A stretch of 64,000 nucleotides of DNA from Volucribacter psittacicida (GCF_004339025.1 NZ_SMFT01000004.1:62001-126000), one strand, 5' to 3'; positions 24,022-32,649 are shown, numbered from the stretch's first letter. Numbers and translations: made by a program. Notes: a model not told the origin generated them from the letters alone.

Positions 24022-24102
24022 AAACACATCAAAACAACACACCCGAGCAGGAAACCGAGAGTAAGCAGAGACGGTGGGTTGATAGAGATAAATCAATCTC
24101 AA

Positions 24103-24336
24103 ATGCTCTTTAACAATTTATCCCAAAAACATATCGCTTGCCTGATGGTGAGAGTTAGTCAAAGTGTAGTAACAGACCTACCGCTCAACAGAATGGAAGA
24201 AAGCCCAAACCAAGCGATATTCCACCTTGCGGAAATGTTAGCAACGGCAATGAATCGTGAAGCCCAAACGCAAGGTAAGAAATACGACAGCCAACTGTCG
24301 CTATTTCAAAGCACATTACACAGAGAACCAATGTAA
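24103..24336 (+). CDS. Small early phage protein, first gene of the rightward operon
   Basis: 77 residues from MLFNNLSQKHIACLMVRVSQ. I prefer the ATG at 24103 because the longer frame would need a TTG at 24010 that overlaps the promoter; no strong binding site is seen. The C-terminal half (FHLAEMLATAMNREAQTQGKKYD) is helical. Homologues appear to be common in Pasteurellaceae prophages but I know no function. Lambda has N and cIII near this place; nothing in the sequence identifies either. Confidence 0.45.
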   Translation: MLFNNLSQKHIACLMVRVSQSVVTDLPLNRMEESPNQAIFHLAEMLATAMNREAQTQGKKYDSQLSLFQSTLHREPM

Positions 24337-24399
24337 GCTAGCACAGAGGGGAATGTTCTTAATGTGCTTTGAAATGGAAAGAGAAAAGGAAAACACATT

Positions 24400-24894
24400 A
24401 TGAGTGATGCAATGTTACAAAAAATGAAAGACAAAAGAGAGCGATTAGAGCAAGAGTTACAACAACTTTGCGATAGCGACCCTCGCTTAGGACATGGCGG
24501 AACACCTTATATTAATAATGCCAAAGGCAGAAGAATGAAGGCGGTTTGTGATAAACATCAAAATAGAATCGCCGCCAAAATCAAGGAAATTGAAGCTCAA
24601 GATGAAAAGATTGAGCGAATGGAATGGCGGTTAGCGGAAAGACGTACGCAAACCCAGAAAAGCCAGAAATTTTTAAATAAAAACCCTATTCATCAAGGCT
24701 TAATAAAACTGGCTGAAAAAGGTTTACTCAATCAATGGTTAAGAAATCCTGAATATTTCTTCATTAAAGAATTAAAGAGAGTGGCACTAATGACGGTAAA
24801 TAACGCCATTATCATTAGCTCTCGCTTTCCTGCTAAAGATGATGATGAGATTGCCAAAGCAAATGAATTAATTCAATTAGCCAATAATGCGTAA
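24400..24894 (+). CDS. Coiled-coil hypothetical early phage protein
   Basis: 164 residues. Residues 5-30 and 50-85 are strongly charged helices (KDKRERLEQELQQLC, RIAAKIKEIEAQDEKIERMEWRL) suited to coiled coils; a 'GHGGTPYINNAKGRRM' loop separates them. The C-terminal third is helical and less charged. No known family. It is followed by a clear terminator, so it may form a short transcript with the previous gene. Confidence 0.55.
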   Translation: MSDAMLQKMKDKRERLEQELQQLCDSDPRLGHGGTPYINNAKGRRMKAVCDKHQNRIAAKIKEIEAQDEKIERMEWRLAERRTQTQKSQKFLNKNPIHQGLIKLAEKGLLNQWLRNPEYFFIKELKRVALMTVNNAIIISSRFPAKDDDEIAKANELIQLANNA

Positions 24895-24918
24895 GCCCTG
24901 AATAGGGCTTTAATTTTT
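24893..24918 (+). terminator. Intrinsic terminator
   Basis: AAGCCCT-GAAT-AGGGCTT followed by TAATTTTTT, directly after the coiled-coil gene stop (24893-24918). An antitermination step may be needed for the recombination genes beyond it. Confidence 0.75.
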
Positions 24919-24932
24919 TAAGGAAACCACCA

Positions 24933-25214
24933 ATGAAAAACTTACTCAAAACATTTCTAGAATGTACCGCACTTTTTATCTTGGCTCTCGTGATTGTTCA
25001 TCTTTTACCTACAAAAGGCAAAGCTGAATACGCCACAGACTACCACAATCACTACCTTAGCGAACAAATCAGCCAACAAAGCCGACAGCAAGCGAAAGCA
25101 GAATGGATAGCGGAATACGGTGAATTTCAACGAGAACCTACCACAGAGGAATTAGATTACCTCCATCAATGGACGGCGAATAAACAATTATCAATCAATA
25201 AGGAGAAGCCATAA
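24933..25214 (+). CDS. Small membrane-anchored early phage protein
   Basis: 93 residues with one N-terminal membrane helix (CTALFILALVIVHLL, residues 11-25) after a Lys-containing start, then a polar, Gln-rich domain. A DNA uptake sequence (24966-24974) lies within codons 12-14. The stop overlaps the next start by one base. No family recognised. Confidence 0.5.
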   Translation: MKNLLKTFLECTALFILALVIVHLLPTKGKAEYATDYHNHYLSEQISQQSRQQAKAEWIAEYGEFQREPTTEELDYLHQWTANKQLSINKEKP

Positions 25215-25672
25215 TGTATAGCACTCAAATTATTTACCACGAAGGAAAAGGGCAGTATCAAGGCGTATTATTTAAAAATGGCGTTTCAGTCAGCCAAACG
25301 GCATTTATGATGAATAAAGCCCTTTGTATTAAAAAGCTCAATGAACGAATAGAGAGCTATAACTTTATGAATAACACCAAAATTCCTCGCGTTCGGCGAG
25401 ATGTTAAAGAGGACGTGATAAAAGACGAACAAGCCACACTTGAAGTAAAAACCGTTACCAAAGAAATCGCAACCAAAGTAGCTAAACCTAACAGACGTAA
25501 GCCCTTTACCCCTTACGGTTTAAAAGGCTATCTCGTTGATAATCAAGGCAATATCCGCTTAATGCTCAACCGCCGAGCCTGTGCTTCCACTATCGTACTT
25601 GAACCAGATATGTTTGCAATGTTAGCGGAAATGGTGAGTGCAACGCAGAGCAAATTAGGAGAAAACCAATGA
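25214..25672 (+). CDS. Hypothetical early phage protein
   Basis: 152 residues. The N-terminal 60 residues form a small beta-rich domain (TQIIYHEGKGQYQGVLFKNG…) and the C-terminal 50 (FTPYGLKGYLVDNQGNIRLMLNRRACASTI) look like a second. The middle is charged. I know no function. It is coupled by one base to the upstream gene and four bases to the next. Confidence 0.5.
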   Translation: MYSTQIIYHEGKGQYQGVLFKNGVSVSQTAFMMNKALCIKKLNERIESYNFMNNTKIPRVRRDVKEDVIKDEQATLEVKTVTKEIATKVAKPNRRKPFTPYGLKGYLVDNQGNIRLMLNRRACASTIVLEPDMFAMLAEMVSATQSKLGENQ

Positions 25673-25860
25673 TAAAAAAGACACGCAGACATAGCTCATC
25701 GCCTTGGGCTTACGATAGCGACCACGATTATTATGCTTCAATCACGCCTACCGATTCGGAAGAAGACATAGACGATGATTGCGAGGGCGATGTTTATCAC
25801 TGTATTTATGAAAGTTACGATTGCGAATACTGGCAAAGTCAATGTTATGGCAGGGGGTGA
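25669..25860 (+). CDS. Small acidic, Tyr/Cys-rich hypothetical protein
   Basis: 63 residues with many Asp, Glu, Ser and Tyr (SEEDIDDDCEGDVYHCIYES). The net charge is strongly negative, reminiscent of small DNA-mimic or inhibitor proteins of phages, but there is no specific similarity. It begins four bases before the upstream stop and ends just before the binding site of the DUF1351 gene. Confidence 0.45.
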   Translation: MIKKTRRHSSSPWAYDSDHDYYASITPTDSEEDIDDDCEGDVYHCIYESYDCEYWQSQCYGRG

Positions 25861-25862
25861 AA

Positions 25863-26843
25863 ATGAACACTCATTTTGAATTAATCTTAAATACGGAAAG
25901 CAAAGTTGTTGCATGCAATATTCTGGATTTTGAATATCAAGCAGACACTTATTTAGCCGGTTTAACCCAAACCTTTGAAACTGACGAAGATTTTATTCAA
26001 GCAAAGGAAGAAATAAAAACTTTGCAAGAGCTTGAAAGTCGTACTAAACAAGCCATTGATAACGTGTTAAATGGTAATAAAGAGATTACCGACTTGATCG
26101 AAACGGCGAAAGAGATTGCAGAACGTTTTAGACAAGCACGCTTAAGCCGTGAAAAATTAGTGAAAAGCAAAGAGGCGGAAGTAAAACAAGCGATTATTGA
26201 TATGGCAATTGGTAAAACAATTGACGTTAGATATAAGAGCTGTTCGGAAAATACCATTTCATTAGCGTTAGAAATGAATATTCCGAAAAGTAGCATTGCT
26301 CAACGTATTCAAACCGCAAGCAAAAACAAACGCACATTAGACGGCTTGCAAAAAGCGGTTAATACGGAAAAAACACTGATTTTGGCGGAAATTTCACAAG
26401 AAATCGCACGCTTGCAATCTCGGCTAACATTAATTCCCCTTTCACATAAACATTTGTTTAGTGATGAAGTCAAATTAATTGCTGGCCAAGATGATATTGA
26501 ACAAATCATTGCTGAGCGTGTTGAAGCTGAAAAACAACGAGAGCTTGAAATCAAAGCGAAAGCCGAACAAGAGGCAAGAGAAAAAGCGGAACGTGAGGCT
26601 CAACTCAAAACAGAGATTGAGGCGAAAGCTAACGCTAACGCACAAGCTCACGCCGTTACTCCAGAACCGCAGACAAACCAAACAGCAACACAATCAGAGA
26701 ATCAATGCTCAGAACATCATCAGCCCGTTTTTAATTTTATGCTACAAATTCCATTTACAGGTACAGTAGAACAAGCCAGAGCTTATTTTGCCCCTGTTAA
26801 AGCATTAAATTATCAGGGGGTAAGATTGACGAAGTTGAATTGA
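25863..26843 (+). CDS. DUF1351 family protein
   Basis: 326 residues from MNTHFELILNTESKV. The ATG at 25863 follows AGGGGGTGAAA; an upstream in-frame start overlaps the previous gene. A long charged coiled coil covers residues 70-130 and 225-275 (KAKAEQEAREKAEREAQL…). DUF1351 proteins accompany phage single-strand annealing genes (bet, recT) and probably help recombination or DNA maintenance. The C-terminal 'PFTGTVEQARAYFAPVKALNYQGVRLT' is a conserved small domain. Terminator follows. Confidence 0.75.
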   Translation: MNTHFELILNTESKVVACNILDFEYQADTYLAGLTQTFETDEDFIQAKEEIKTLQELESRTKQAIDNVLNGNKEITDLIETAKEIAERFRQARLSREKLVKSKEAEVKQAIIDMAIGKTIDVRYKSCSENTISLALEMNIPKSSIAQRIQTASKNKRTLDGLQKAVNTEKTLILAEISQEIARLQSRLTLIPLSHKHLFSDEVKLIAGQDDIEQIIAERVEAEKQRELEIKAKAEQEAREKAEREAQLKTEIEAKANANAQAHAVTPEPQTNQTATQSENQCSEHHQPVFNFMLQIPFTGTVEQARAYFAPVKALNYQGVRLTKLN

Positions 26844-26910
26844 TAAAAAATATAGCATTATCACTTCACGTCAAACCTTAAATTCATTCTGAAAAACTTT
26901 CCAAAAAACC

Positions 26911-26951
26911 AACCGCACTTACACTTGATTTTAGGCAAGTACGGTTTTTTA
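26911..26951 (+). terminator. Terminator-like stem containing a DNA uptake sequence
   Basis: AACCGCACTT (26911-26920) pairs with AAGTACGGTT (26936-26945) with one mismatch and is followed by TTTTTT. The uptake sequence ACCGCACTT forms the left arm (26912-26920). It lies between the DUF1351 and bet genes. Confidence 0.55.
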
Positions 26952-26982
26952 TACCCTAATTTAACTTAGCAGAGGAAATATT

Positions 26983-27759
26983 ATGTCAACAACACTTCAA
27001 TCCCTAACTCAAAAACTTGCCAATCGGTTTGAAATTGCTGATGGTTCAGATTTAATGTTAACCCTAAAAAATACCGCATTTAAAGGCAATGTGAATGATA
27101 GCCAAATGACGGCGCTATTAATCGTTGCTAACCAATATGGGCTTAATCCTTGGACAAAAGAAATTTACGCTTTCCCTGATAAAAATAACGGCATTGTCCC
27201 GATTGTTGGGGTGGATGGTTGGGCAAGAATTCTAAACGAAAATCCGCAGTTTGACGGCATTGAATTTGATCTTGATGATGAAAAATGTACTTGTCGCATT
27301 TACCGTAAAGACCGATCCAAACCCATTTCAGTCACAGAATATATGAGCGAATGTTATCGTGATATGGGCCCTTGGAAAACCCACCCTAAACGAATGTTAC
27401 GTCATAAAGCGATGATTCAATGTGCAAGATTAGCCTTTGGGTTTACAGGGATTTATGACCAAGATGAAGCCGATCGCATTGCAGAAAATAACAAAGAGCC
27501 GATCAATGTTACCCCTAAAGCAAATATCCTTGAGGGACAAGCTATTGAGCTTATTTCCGCCGAACAAATCGAGGAAATTAAGCAATTAGTTGAGGTAACT
27601 TCATCAAATATGGACGGCTTGCTGGCGGCTTGTGGCGTGAAAAATATTGAAAGTATTCCAAAGGCGATGACTGAAAAGGTGCTGAAAAAGCTCAAGGATA
27701 AACTTAATCAACAGCAAGTTCGTGATGACGGTATTGACGGTGAGGACGTGCCATTATGA
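26983..27759 (+). CDS. bet: Phage single-strand annealing protein Bet
   Basis: 258 residues, the length of lambda Bet. 'MTALLIVANQYGLNPWTKEIYAFPDKNNGIVPIVGVDGW' (39-77, partly quoted) and 'WKTHPKRMLRHKAMIQCARLAFGF' are the hallmark of the Bet/RecT family. It anneals complementary single strands during phage recombination. The C-terminal 80 residues are less conserved. It overlaps the exonuclease gene by four bases. No Gam homologue is seen in the window. Confidence 0.9.
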   Translation: MSTTLQSLTQKLANRFEIADGSDLMLTLKNTAFKGNVNDSQMTALLIVANQYGLNPWTKEIYAFPDKNNGIVPIVGVDGWARILNENPQFDGIEFDLDDEKCTCRIYRKDRSKPISVTEYMSECYRDMGPWKTHPKRMLRHKAMIQCARLAFGFTGIYDQDEADRIAENNKEPINVTPKANILEGQAIELISAEQIEEIKQLVEVTSSNMDGLLAACGVKNIESIPKAMTEKVLKKLKDKLNQQQVRDDGIDGEDVPL

Positions 27760-28370
27760 TCGAGGGATTAATTACTTTAGATTGCGAACAAGGAACAGAG
27801 GAATGGCTTGCCGCAAGGTTAGGCATACCCACTGCTACAGGCATAAAGCATATTGTGACGGCGAATGGTAATAAATCATCAGGTTGGACAGGTTATCTTG
27901 CGGAACTTGTAGCAGAAAGCATAGAACATACTGCCGACACGATAAAAACACCCGCTATGGAGAGAGGTAATCAGCTTGAGCCTTTAGCCAGAAGTGCTTA
28001 CGAATTTCTAACCGGCAATACCGTTGTTCAAGTAGGCGGTGTGTATTTAAACGAGGCAAGGGAATTAATGATAAGCCCTGATGGTTTAATGCCTGAGTTA
28101 AAAAAAGGGCTTGAAATTAAATGCCCTAAAATGAAAACCCACATTGTTTATTTGCTTGAGGGCGGTGTCCCTAATGAATACATCATTCAAGTGCAATCCG
28201 CATTATGGGTAACTGGTTATGAAACTTGGGATTTTGTAAGCTACTGCCCAGAATATCAACCACAACCGCTTTATTTATACACCGTTAAACGTGATGAAAA
28301 ATTAATGAACGCTTTTGATACTTATATTCCTGAGTTTATTAAGGCGTTGAGGGTGTTGAAAGGAAATTAA
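27756..28370 (+). CDS. exo: Lambda-type exonuclease (YqaJ family)
   Basis: 204 residues. 'CEQGTEEWLAARLGIPTATG' and 'TPAMERGNQLEPLARSAYE' are the N-terminal signature; the PD-(D/E)xK active site is Asp110 in ISPDGLM, Glu119 and Lys121 in LEIKCPK. It digests the 5' strand of double-strand ends so that Bet can anneal the tail. Overlap with bet by four bases keeps the pair balanced. Confidence 0.9.
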   Translation: MIEGLITLDCEQGTEEWLAARLGIPTATGIKHIVTANGNKSSGWTGYLAELVAESIEHTADTIKTPAMERGNQLEPLARSAYEFLTGNTVVQVGGVYLNEARELMISPDGLMPELKKGLEIKCPKMKTHIVYLLEGGVPNEYIIQVQSALWVTGYETWDFVSYCPEYQPQPLYLYTVKRDEKLMNAFDTYIPEFIKALRVLKGN

Positions 28371-28392
28371 ACATATTTGAGGAGATACAATA

Positions 28393-28929
28393 ATGTTAGC
28401 TACTGTAATTTTTAATGAAAATGATCTAAGTTCAGTAGAATTAGCTGACTTAGTAAAGTATGAGGCTAATTATATGCAATCCTTACAGGCGGTGTTGAAT
28501 AATAATTTTTATATTGCTGAAGACATGAAAAGGGAGCTTAATACACTCTTAAATTATGTGGAAGTAATAAAACTATTTTTTCATAATTCAAGCATAGAGG
28601 ACGATCAGAAAATAGAAACCTTTATAAATGAATTATTAATGGTAACAAGGCATAGATTAACTTTTGAAAATATGAGAAGTTTTATTGATGGAGAAAAACC
28701 AGAAAGAGAACTTTACAGAAAGGGGCTTTATTACGTTTTACTAAATCTTTTTAATGCTCCTTGTGTGGGCGTTGAGGTGGATTGGGATTTTCAGATCGAT
28801 ATAGCAGAAGTTAAAAATTTGATCGCTACATGTGAGGAACAACAAAGTAATAACAATGATGCCGAAGTAAGAAAGGTATTTCTATATATGGTTTATTTGT
28901 TGAAATGTGTATTAATTGATAAGTCTTAA
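28393..28929 (+). CDS. Hypothetical early phage protein
   Basis: 178 residues, mostly helical and acidic. 'SSVELADLVKYEANYMQSLQAVLNN' opens and 'VFLYMVYLLKCVLIDKS' closes. No conserved motif is recognised. It starts 22 bp after exo with GGAG nine bases upstream and is followed by a terminator. The function is unknown; it could be an inhibitor of a host nuclease (the Gam slot is free), but there is no direct evidence. Confidence 0.45.
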   Translation: MLATVIFNENDLSSVELADLVKYEANYMQSLQAVLNNNFYIAEDMKRELNTLLNYVEVIKLFFHNSSIEDDQKIETFINELLMVTRHRLTFENMRSFIDGEKPERELYRKGLYYVLLNLFNAPCVGVEVDWDFQIDIAEVKNLIATCEEQQSNNNDAEVRKVFLYMVYLLKCVLIDKS

Positions 28930-28988
28930 TCCCTTTAGATACAGGGAATGTATTTCTACGGATAAGAATTAAAATATTACAAACTACA

Positions 28989-29010
28989 TAGCCACGATTG
29001 TGGCTTTTTT
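28989..29010 (+). terminator. Intrinsic terminator
   Basis: AGCCAC-GATT-GTGGCT followed by TTTTTT, located between the 178-residue hypothetical gene and the methyltransferase gene. Confidence 0.75.
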
Positions 29011-29027
29011 ATTAATAAGGATAACTA

Positions 29028-29693
29028 ATGATTGATTTCAGAAATGAAGACTGTTTACAAGGATTAAAAAAATATCCTGATAAATTCTTTGATTTGGCTA
29101 TTGTTGACCCACCTTATTTTAGTGGGCCAGAAAAAAGAAATTATTATGGCAATAAAGCAAGCTCTATTGGCGTTCAGCGATTATATGCGAAAACAAGCAC
29201 TTGGGATTTACCCACGGCTGAATATTTTGATGAATTATTTCGGGTAAGTAAACATCAAATTATTTGGGGTGTTAATTATTTTAACAATTACAATTTTGGC
29301 TCTGGCCGAATTGTATGGGATAAAGTCAATGGCAAAAGCTCATTCAGTGATTGCGAAATCGCATACTGCAGTTTACACAATAGTGTAAGACAATTTCGCT
29401 ATATGTGGAATGGAATGATGCAAGGGAAAAGCATTGAAGAAGGTCATATTCAACAAGGAAATAAAAAGTTGAATGAAAAACGCATTCACCCTACCCAAAA
29501 GCCGGTGAATCTCTATTTATGGCTATTACAAAAATATGCTAAAGCTGGCCAGCTTATATTAGATACCCATGTTGGCAGTGGAAGTAGTTTAGTTGCTTGC
29601 AAAATGCTTGGATTTGACTGTGTTGGTTTTGAAATCAATCCACATTATTTCAATCTGGCCAGTGAAAGAATTAAAGGGGGAAATAATGATTAA
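29028..29693 (+). CDS. Orphan DNA methyltransferase (N6-A or N4-C, beta class order)
   Basis: 221 residues. DPPY at 27-30 (LAIVDPPYFSG) is catalytic motif IV and 'LDTHVGSGSSLVACKMLGFDCVGFEIN' near the C-terminus is the SAM-binding motif I. The order IV before I makes it beta class. 'RIHPTQKPVNLYLWLL' is the usual N6/N4 family segment. No nuclease gene is adjacent, so it probably modifies phage or host DNA to resist restriction. It overlaps the next gene by eight bases. Confidence 0.85.
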   Translation: MIDFRNEDCLQGLKKYPDKFFDLAIVDPPYFSGPEKRNYYGNKASSIGVQRLYAKTSTWDLPTAEYFDELFRVSKHQIIWGVNYFNNYNFGSGRIVWDKVNGKSSFSDCEIAYCSLHNSVRQFRYMWNGMMQGKSIEEGHIQQGNKKLNEKRIHPTQKPVNLYLWLLQKYAKAGQLILDTHVGSGSSLVACKMLGFDCVGFEINPHYFNLASERIKGGNND

Positions 29694-29931
29694 CCTAGAA
29701 GCCTATAACACCAAAACTAATGAAGTAGAAATCACTTATTGCCGACAACGAAAATGTTGGAATTTCAGACAAACCAAGAAAGCCTATAAAAAGTGTATTC
29801 AACGTAATCGATTTATATCTGATTGGAAGAATACAAAACATATCAGGCTTAAATGGCTAAACTTTAATGCGAAATATATCAGAGCGTTTAAAAATGTTTT
29901 GCATAGATTAATTAAGGATAAGTATTTGTAG
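29686..29931 (+). CDS. Small basic hypothetical protein
   Basis: 81 residues from MINLEAYNTKTNEVE. The ATG at 29686 follows GGGGGAAATA inside the methyltransferase gene, hence translational coupling. The protein is very basic (many Lys, Arg) with several Trp, suggesting nucleic acid binding. No known family. It ends eight bases before the excisionase-like gene. Confidence 0.5.
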   Translation: MINLEAYNTKTNEVEITYCRQRKCWNFRQTKKAYKKCIQRNRFISDWKNTKHIRLKWLNFNAKYIRAFKNVLHRLIKDKYL

Positions 29932-29939
29932 GGGGAATT

Positions 29940-30248
29940 ATGGAACAAGCACTTTCTATCCAAGATGTCGCCGACCTACTCAAAATGAGTTATTCCGCTG
30001 TTTATAATAACCGTGAAAGGTGGGGGTTTTTCAGAATGGAAGGCTCTCGTATTTGGCGGATTTATAAAGCAGATCTTGAAAAAAATCGTAAAAAACAAAA
30101 TAATGTATGTCGGCTAGAAATGCAGGTCGGCGATAAGGAGTTACAATGTCGATCTACAAAAAAACAAATGGTAAGTGGTGGGTTGATTTCAGAACGCCGA
30201 GTGGCAAAAGAATTAGACACTCTGCTAAAACAACTGAAAGGAAATTAG
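29940..30248 (+). CDS. Excisionase/AlpA-like DNA-binding protein overlapping integrase
   Basis: 102 residues. Residues 6-50 (SIQDVADLLKMSYSAVYNNRERWGFFRMEGSRIWRIYKADLEK, partly quoted) are a MerR/excisionase-type winged helix, which reads an attachment arm in other phages. The last 34 codons overlap the integrase gene by 103 bases in another frame; similar C-termini (CRSTKKQ…) occur in such proteins of other prophages, so I keep the full length. It probably directs the integrase towards excision. Confidence 0.7.
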   Translation: MEQALSIQDVADLLKMSYSAVYNNRERWGFFRMEGSRIWRIYKADLEKNRKKQNNVCRLEMQVGDKELQCRSTKKQMVSGGLISERRVAKELDTLLKQLKGN

Positions 30249-31237
30249 CCCAAGAATACCACGACAAATTAAAACACGAAATGTGGAAAATCGAACAGCT
30301 AGACAAAAAGCCTGAACGAACCATAGAAGAAGCCCTAATTCGATTTCTTGAAGTATCTAAAGGACAAAAAGATATTGAAACTAAAATTCGCCATACAGAA
30401 TATTGGCGAACAGTATTAGCGGGGCGAACGCTAAGCTCTTTAACAACAGATGATATCTTGAACAATTTACCTACTCATAAAACAGGTACTCAAGAGAAAC
30501 TTTCTCCATCAACTCAAAATCGATATCGAACATCAATTATGCGAGTATTGTCTCTGGCTCATAAAGCGGGTTGGATTGATAGCGTGCCTTACGTACCTAA
30601 AAATCCTGAGCCGAAAATAAGGGTTCGCTGGCTTAGCAAACAAGAAGCTCAACAATTGATAGATTCATTGAATTTAATCTGGATGAAAGAAGTCTGCTCA
30701 TTTGCCTTAATGACGGGAGCAAGAATGACTGAGATTCTTTCATTAACTTGGGATAAAATTGATTTTGACCGAAAAATCGCTATCGTTACTAGTGATATTG
30801 CCAAATCAGGAAAGGCTCGCCCTTTGCCTTTAAGTAACGAGGTAATATTAATGCTTAAGAAAAAATGGAATGATCGTGTATCTGGTTTTGTATTTCATAG
30901 AGGAAATGGGAAATATATTACAGAAATTGATCGTGAAGATTTTAAAAGAGCATTAAGCAGAGCTAACATTGAAAATTTTCGTTTTCACGATTTGCGACAT
31001 ACTTGGGCAAGCTGGCATGTTCAAAACGGTACGCCGCTAATGGTTTTAAAAGAACTTGGTGGCTGGGAGAGTATTGAAATGGTAAAACGTTATGCTCACT
31101 TAAACGCAAACCACTTACTTGAATATGCAAATGTGGGTATGTTTTGGGAACACTCACCAATTAACGCATTTGGTACTGAAGCAGAAAACGAAAATTTATT
31201 TGATCTACTAGAAAATAAAAAAGCCGTAAGTTATTGA
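30146..31237 (+). CDS. int: Tyrosine integrase
   Basis: 363 residues. N-terminal arm-binding strands (SIYKKTNGKWWVDFRTPSGKRIR), a core-binding domain at 60-145 and a catalytic domain with Arg193 (TGARMTE), Lys223, His281-x-x-Arg284 (HDLRHTW), Trp307 and nucleophile Tyr317 (KRYAHLN). It integrates the phage at the tRNA-Ser gene 38 bp downstream. The attachment core should be in the 3' part of that tRNA gene. It is intact, and the prophage may therefore still excise. Confidence 0.92.
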   Translation: MSIYKKTNGKWWVDFRTPSGKRIRHSAKTTERKLAQEYHDKLKHEMWKIEQLDKKPERTIEEALIRFLEVSKGQKDIETKIRHTEYWRTVLAGRTLSSLTTDDILNNLPTHKTGTQEKLSPSTQNRYRTSIMRVLSLAHKAGWIDSVPYVPKNPEPKIRVRWLSKQEAQQLIDSLNLIWMKEVCSFALMTGARMTEILSLTWDKIDFDRKIAIVTSDIAKSGKARPLPLSNEVILMLKKKWNDRVSGFVFHRGNGKYITEIDREDFKRALSRANIENFRFHDLRHTWASWHVQNGTPLMVLKELGGWESIEMVKRYAHLNANHLLEYANVGMFWEHSPINAFGTEAENENLFDLLENKKAVSY

Positions 31238-31274
31238 TTTTTCACACCTTTACTTACGACTTAATGAAATTTTA

Positions 31275-31364
31275 TGGCGGAGGAAGTGAGATTCGAACTC
31301 ACGGAGGGCGTAAACCCTCGCCGGTTTTCAAGACCGGTGCCTTCAACCACTCGACCATTCCTCC
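31275..31364 (-). tRNA. tRNA-Ser (UGA anticodon)
   Basis: On the minus strand a 90-base class II tRNA starts GGAGGAATGGTCGAGTGG and ends with the encoded CCA. The anticodon loop CTTGAAA gives UGA, and a long variable arm (GCGAGGGTTTACGCCCTC) fits serine. The acceptor stem GGAGGAA pairs with TTCCTCC. The 3' end faces the integrase gene, as for a phage that restores the tRNA on insertion. Confidence 0.97.
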
Positions 31365-31382
31365 GTCGTTTTGACGGAGCGA

Positions 31383-31411
31383 AATATAATATAGTTTTTT
31401 TATTGAGTAAA
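31383..31411 (-). promoter_or_regulatory. Candidate tRNA-Ser promoter
   Basis: On the minus strand TTTACT (31406-31411), 17 bp, TATATT (31383-31388). It lies on the side away from the prophage, so integration leaves tRNA expression intact. Confidence 0.45.
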
Positions 31412-31561
31412 TGAAAATTTTACTTTAATCGTTCAAAAGCTGATTATTTGTTCATTTTGTTTTAGTTTAATACAAATTTGAGGTTGAATATTGACTTTTC
31501 CATGCTGAAACATTACCTTTAACCAGTATTACATCTTATTCACAATTCTAAGGAGAATTTT

Positions 31562-32224
31562 ATGCAACCTCGTATTGTTGTTGATAGTCGTGAACAATCT
31601 ACGTCATTGCTTAGCACGCACAAAGTATTGCGTAATACTTATTTTTTATTAGCTTTGACCTTGGCTTTCTCGGCGTTAATGGCTTTTGTTTCCATGAGTT
31701 TTAATCTCCCTCGTCCGGGTCTTATTGTTATGCTCGTGGGCTTTTATGGTCTATTATTCTTAACCTATTCTCTTGCAAACAGTGCCTTAGGGATTTTAGC
31801 TACATTCGCTTTTACTGGATTTTTGGGCTATAGCTTAGGACCTATTTTAAATGCTTATTTAAGCTATGGCGCTGGCGATATTGTTTTCCTTGCATTAGCT
31901 GGAACCGCCATTGTCTTTTTTGCTTGTTCTGCCTATGTATTAACAACAAAAAAAGATATGTCATTTATGTCTGGTATGCTTTTCGCCTTGTTTATCGTGT
32001 TAGTCGTGGGTGTGATTGCAAGTTTCTTCTTAAATATCCCGGGTTTGCAAGTGGCTATTAGTGCATTATTTGTTATTTTCTCGGCGGGTATGATCTTATT
32101 TGAAACAAGTAATATTATTCATGGTGGCGAAACCAATTACATTCGTGCCACAGTCAGTATTTTTGTTTCACTTTATAACTTATTTATTAGTTTATTAAAC
32201 TTATTATCATTAAATAGAGATTAA
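31562..32224 (+). CDS. yccA: Bax inhibitor-1 / YccA family inner membrane protein
   Basis: 220 residues with about seven membrane helices starting at residue 27. The '[27 protein letters not shown]' segment and the terminal '[16 protein letters not shown]' are typical of YccA. YccA modulates the FtsH protease in E. coli. The AAGGAG ribosome binding site is eight bases upstream. The yccA-tusE order is conserved in Pasteurellaceae. Confidence 0.9.
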   Translation: MQPRIVVDSREQSTSLLSTHKVLRNTYFLLALTLAFSALMAFVSMSFNLPRPGLIVMLVGFYGLLFLTYSLANSALGILATFAFTGFLGYSLGPILNAYLSYGAGDIVFLALAGTAIVFFACSAYVLTTKKDMSFMSGMLFALFIVLVVGVIASFFLNIPGLQVAISALFVIFSAGMILFETSNIIHGGETNYIRATVSIFVSLYNLFISLLNLLSLNRD

Positions 32225-32319
32225 TAGGGCTGTTTCAATTTAAAGTGAAATAACGATAAATTGTTGTAGCTACTCAAGCCCCTTTACAGGGGCTTTCCAT
32301 TTTATAAAAAGGAAAAAGT

Positions 32320-32649
32320 ATGCTTAAACTTGATGATGTCATCATTGCCACCGATCCCAATGGGTATTTAATGGATATTAGCCAGTGGTCTCCTGCTGTG
32401 GCCGAATTAATCGCACAACAAGAGCAAATTACCCTGACTGAAGCACATTGGGAAGTGATCTATTTTGTCCGCAATTTTTATCAAGAATATAAAACCTCTC
32501 CCGCAATAAGAATGCTTGTGAAAGCCATGAGCCAAAAACTGGGTGAAGAAAAAGGTAATAGTCGTTATTTACAGCGTTTATTTCCCGATGGTCCCGCTAA
32601 ACAAGCAACGAAACTTGCAGGACTTCCTAAACCTGCCAAATGTTTATAG
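32320..32649 (+). CDS. tusE: Sulfurtransferase TusE (DsrC family)
   Basis: 109 residues. '[21 protein letters not shown]' opens and '[28 protein letters not shown]' closes, with the sulfur-carrying cysteine at the penultimate position (Cys108). TusE accepts sulfur from TusBCD and hands it to MnmA for 2-thiouridine in tRNA. It sits 96 bp after yccA. Confidence 0.92.
   Translation: MLKLDDVIIATDPNGYLMDISQWSPAVAELIAQQEQITLTEAHWEVIYFVRNFYQEYKTSPAIRMLVKAMSQKLGEEKGNSRYLQRLFPDGPAKQATKLAGLPKPAKCL

Noticed and set aside
24010-24102. Longer version of the first rightward early gene starting at TTG 24010
   Set aside because: The extension covers the candidate promoter and lacks a ribosome binding site.
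26475-26769. ORFs on both strands over the DUF1351 coiled-coil region
   Set aside because: They are shadows of a Lys/Glu/Ala-rich coding sequence with no own binding sites.
31238-31274. Prophage left attachment site
   Set aside because: The duplicate of the tRNA 3' end must lie left of base 1, so neither the core length nor attL can be defined from this window.
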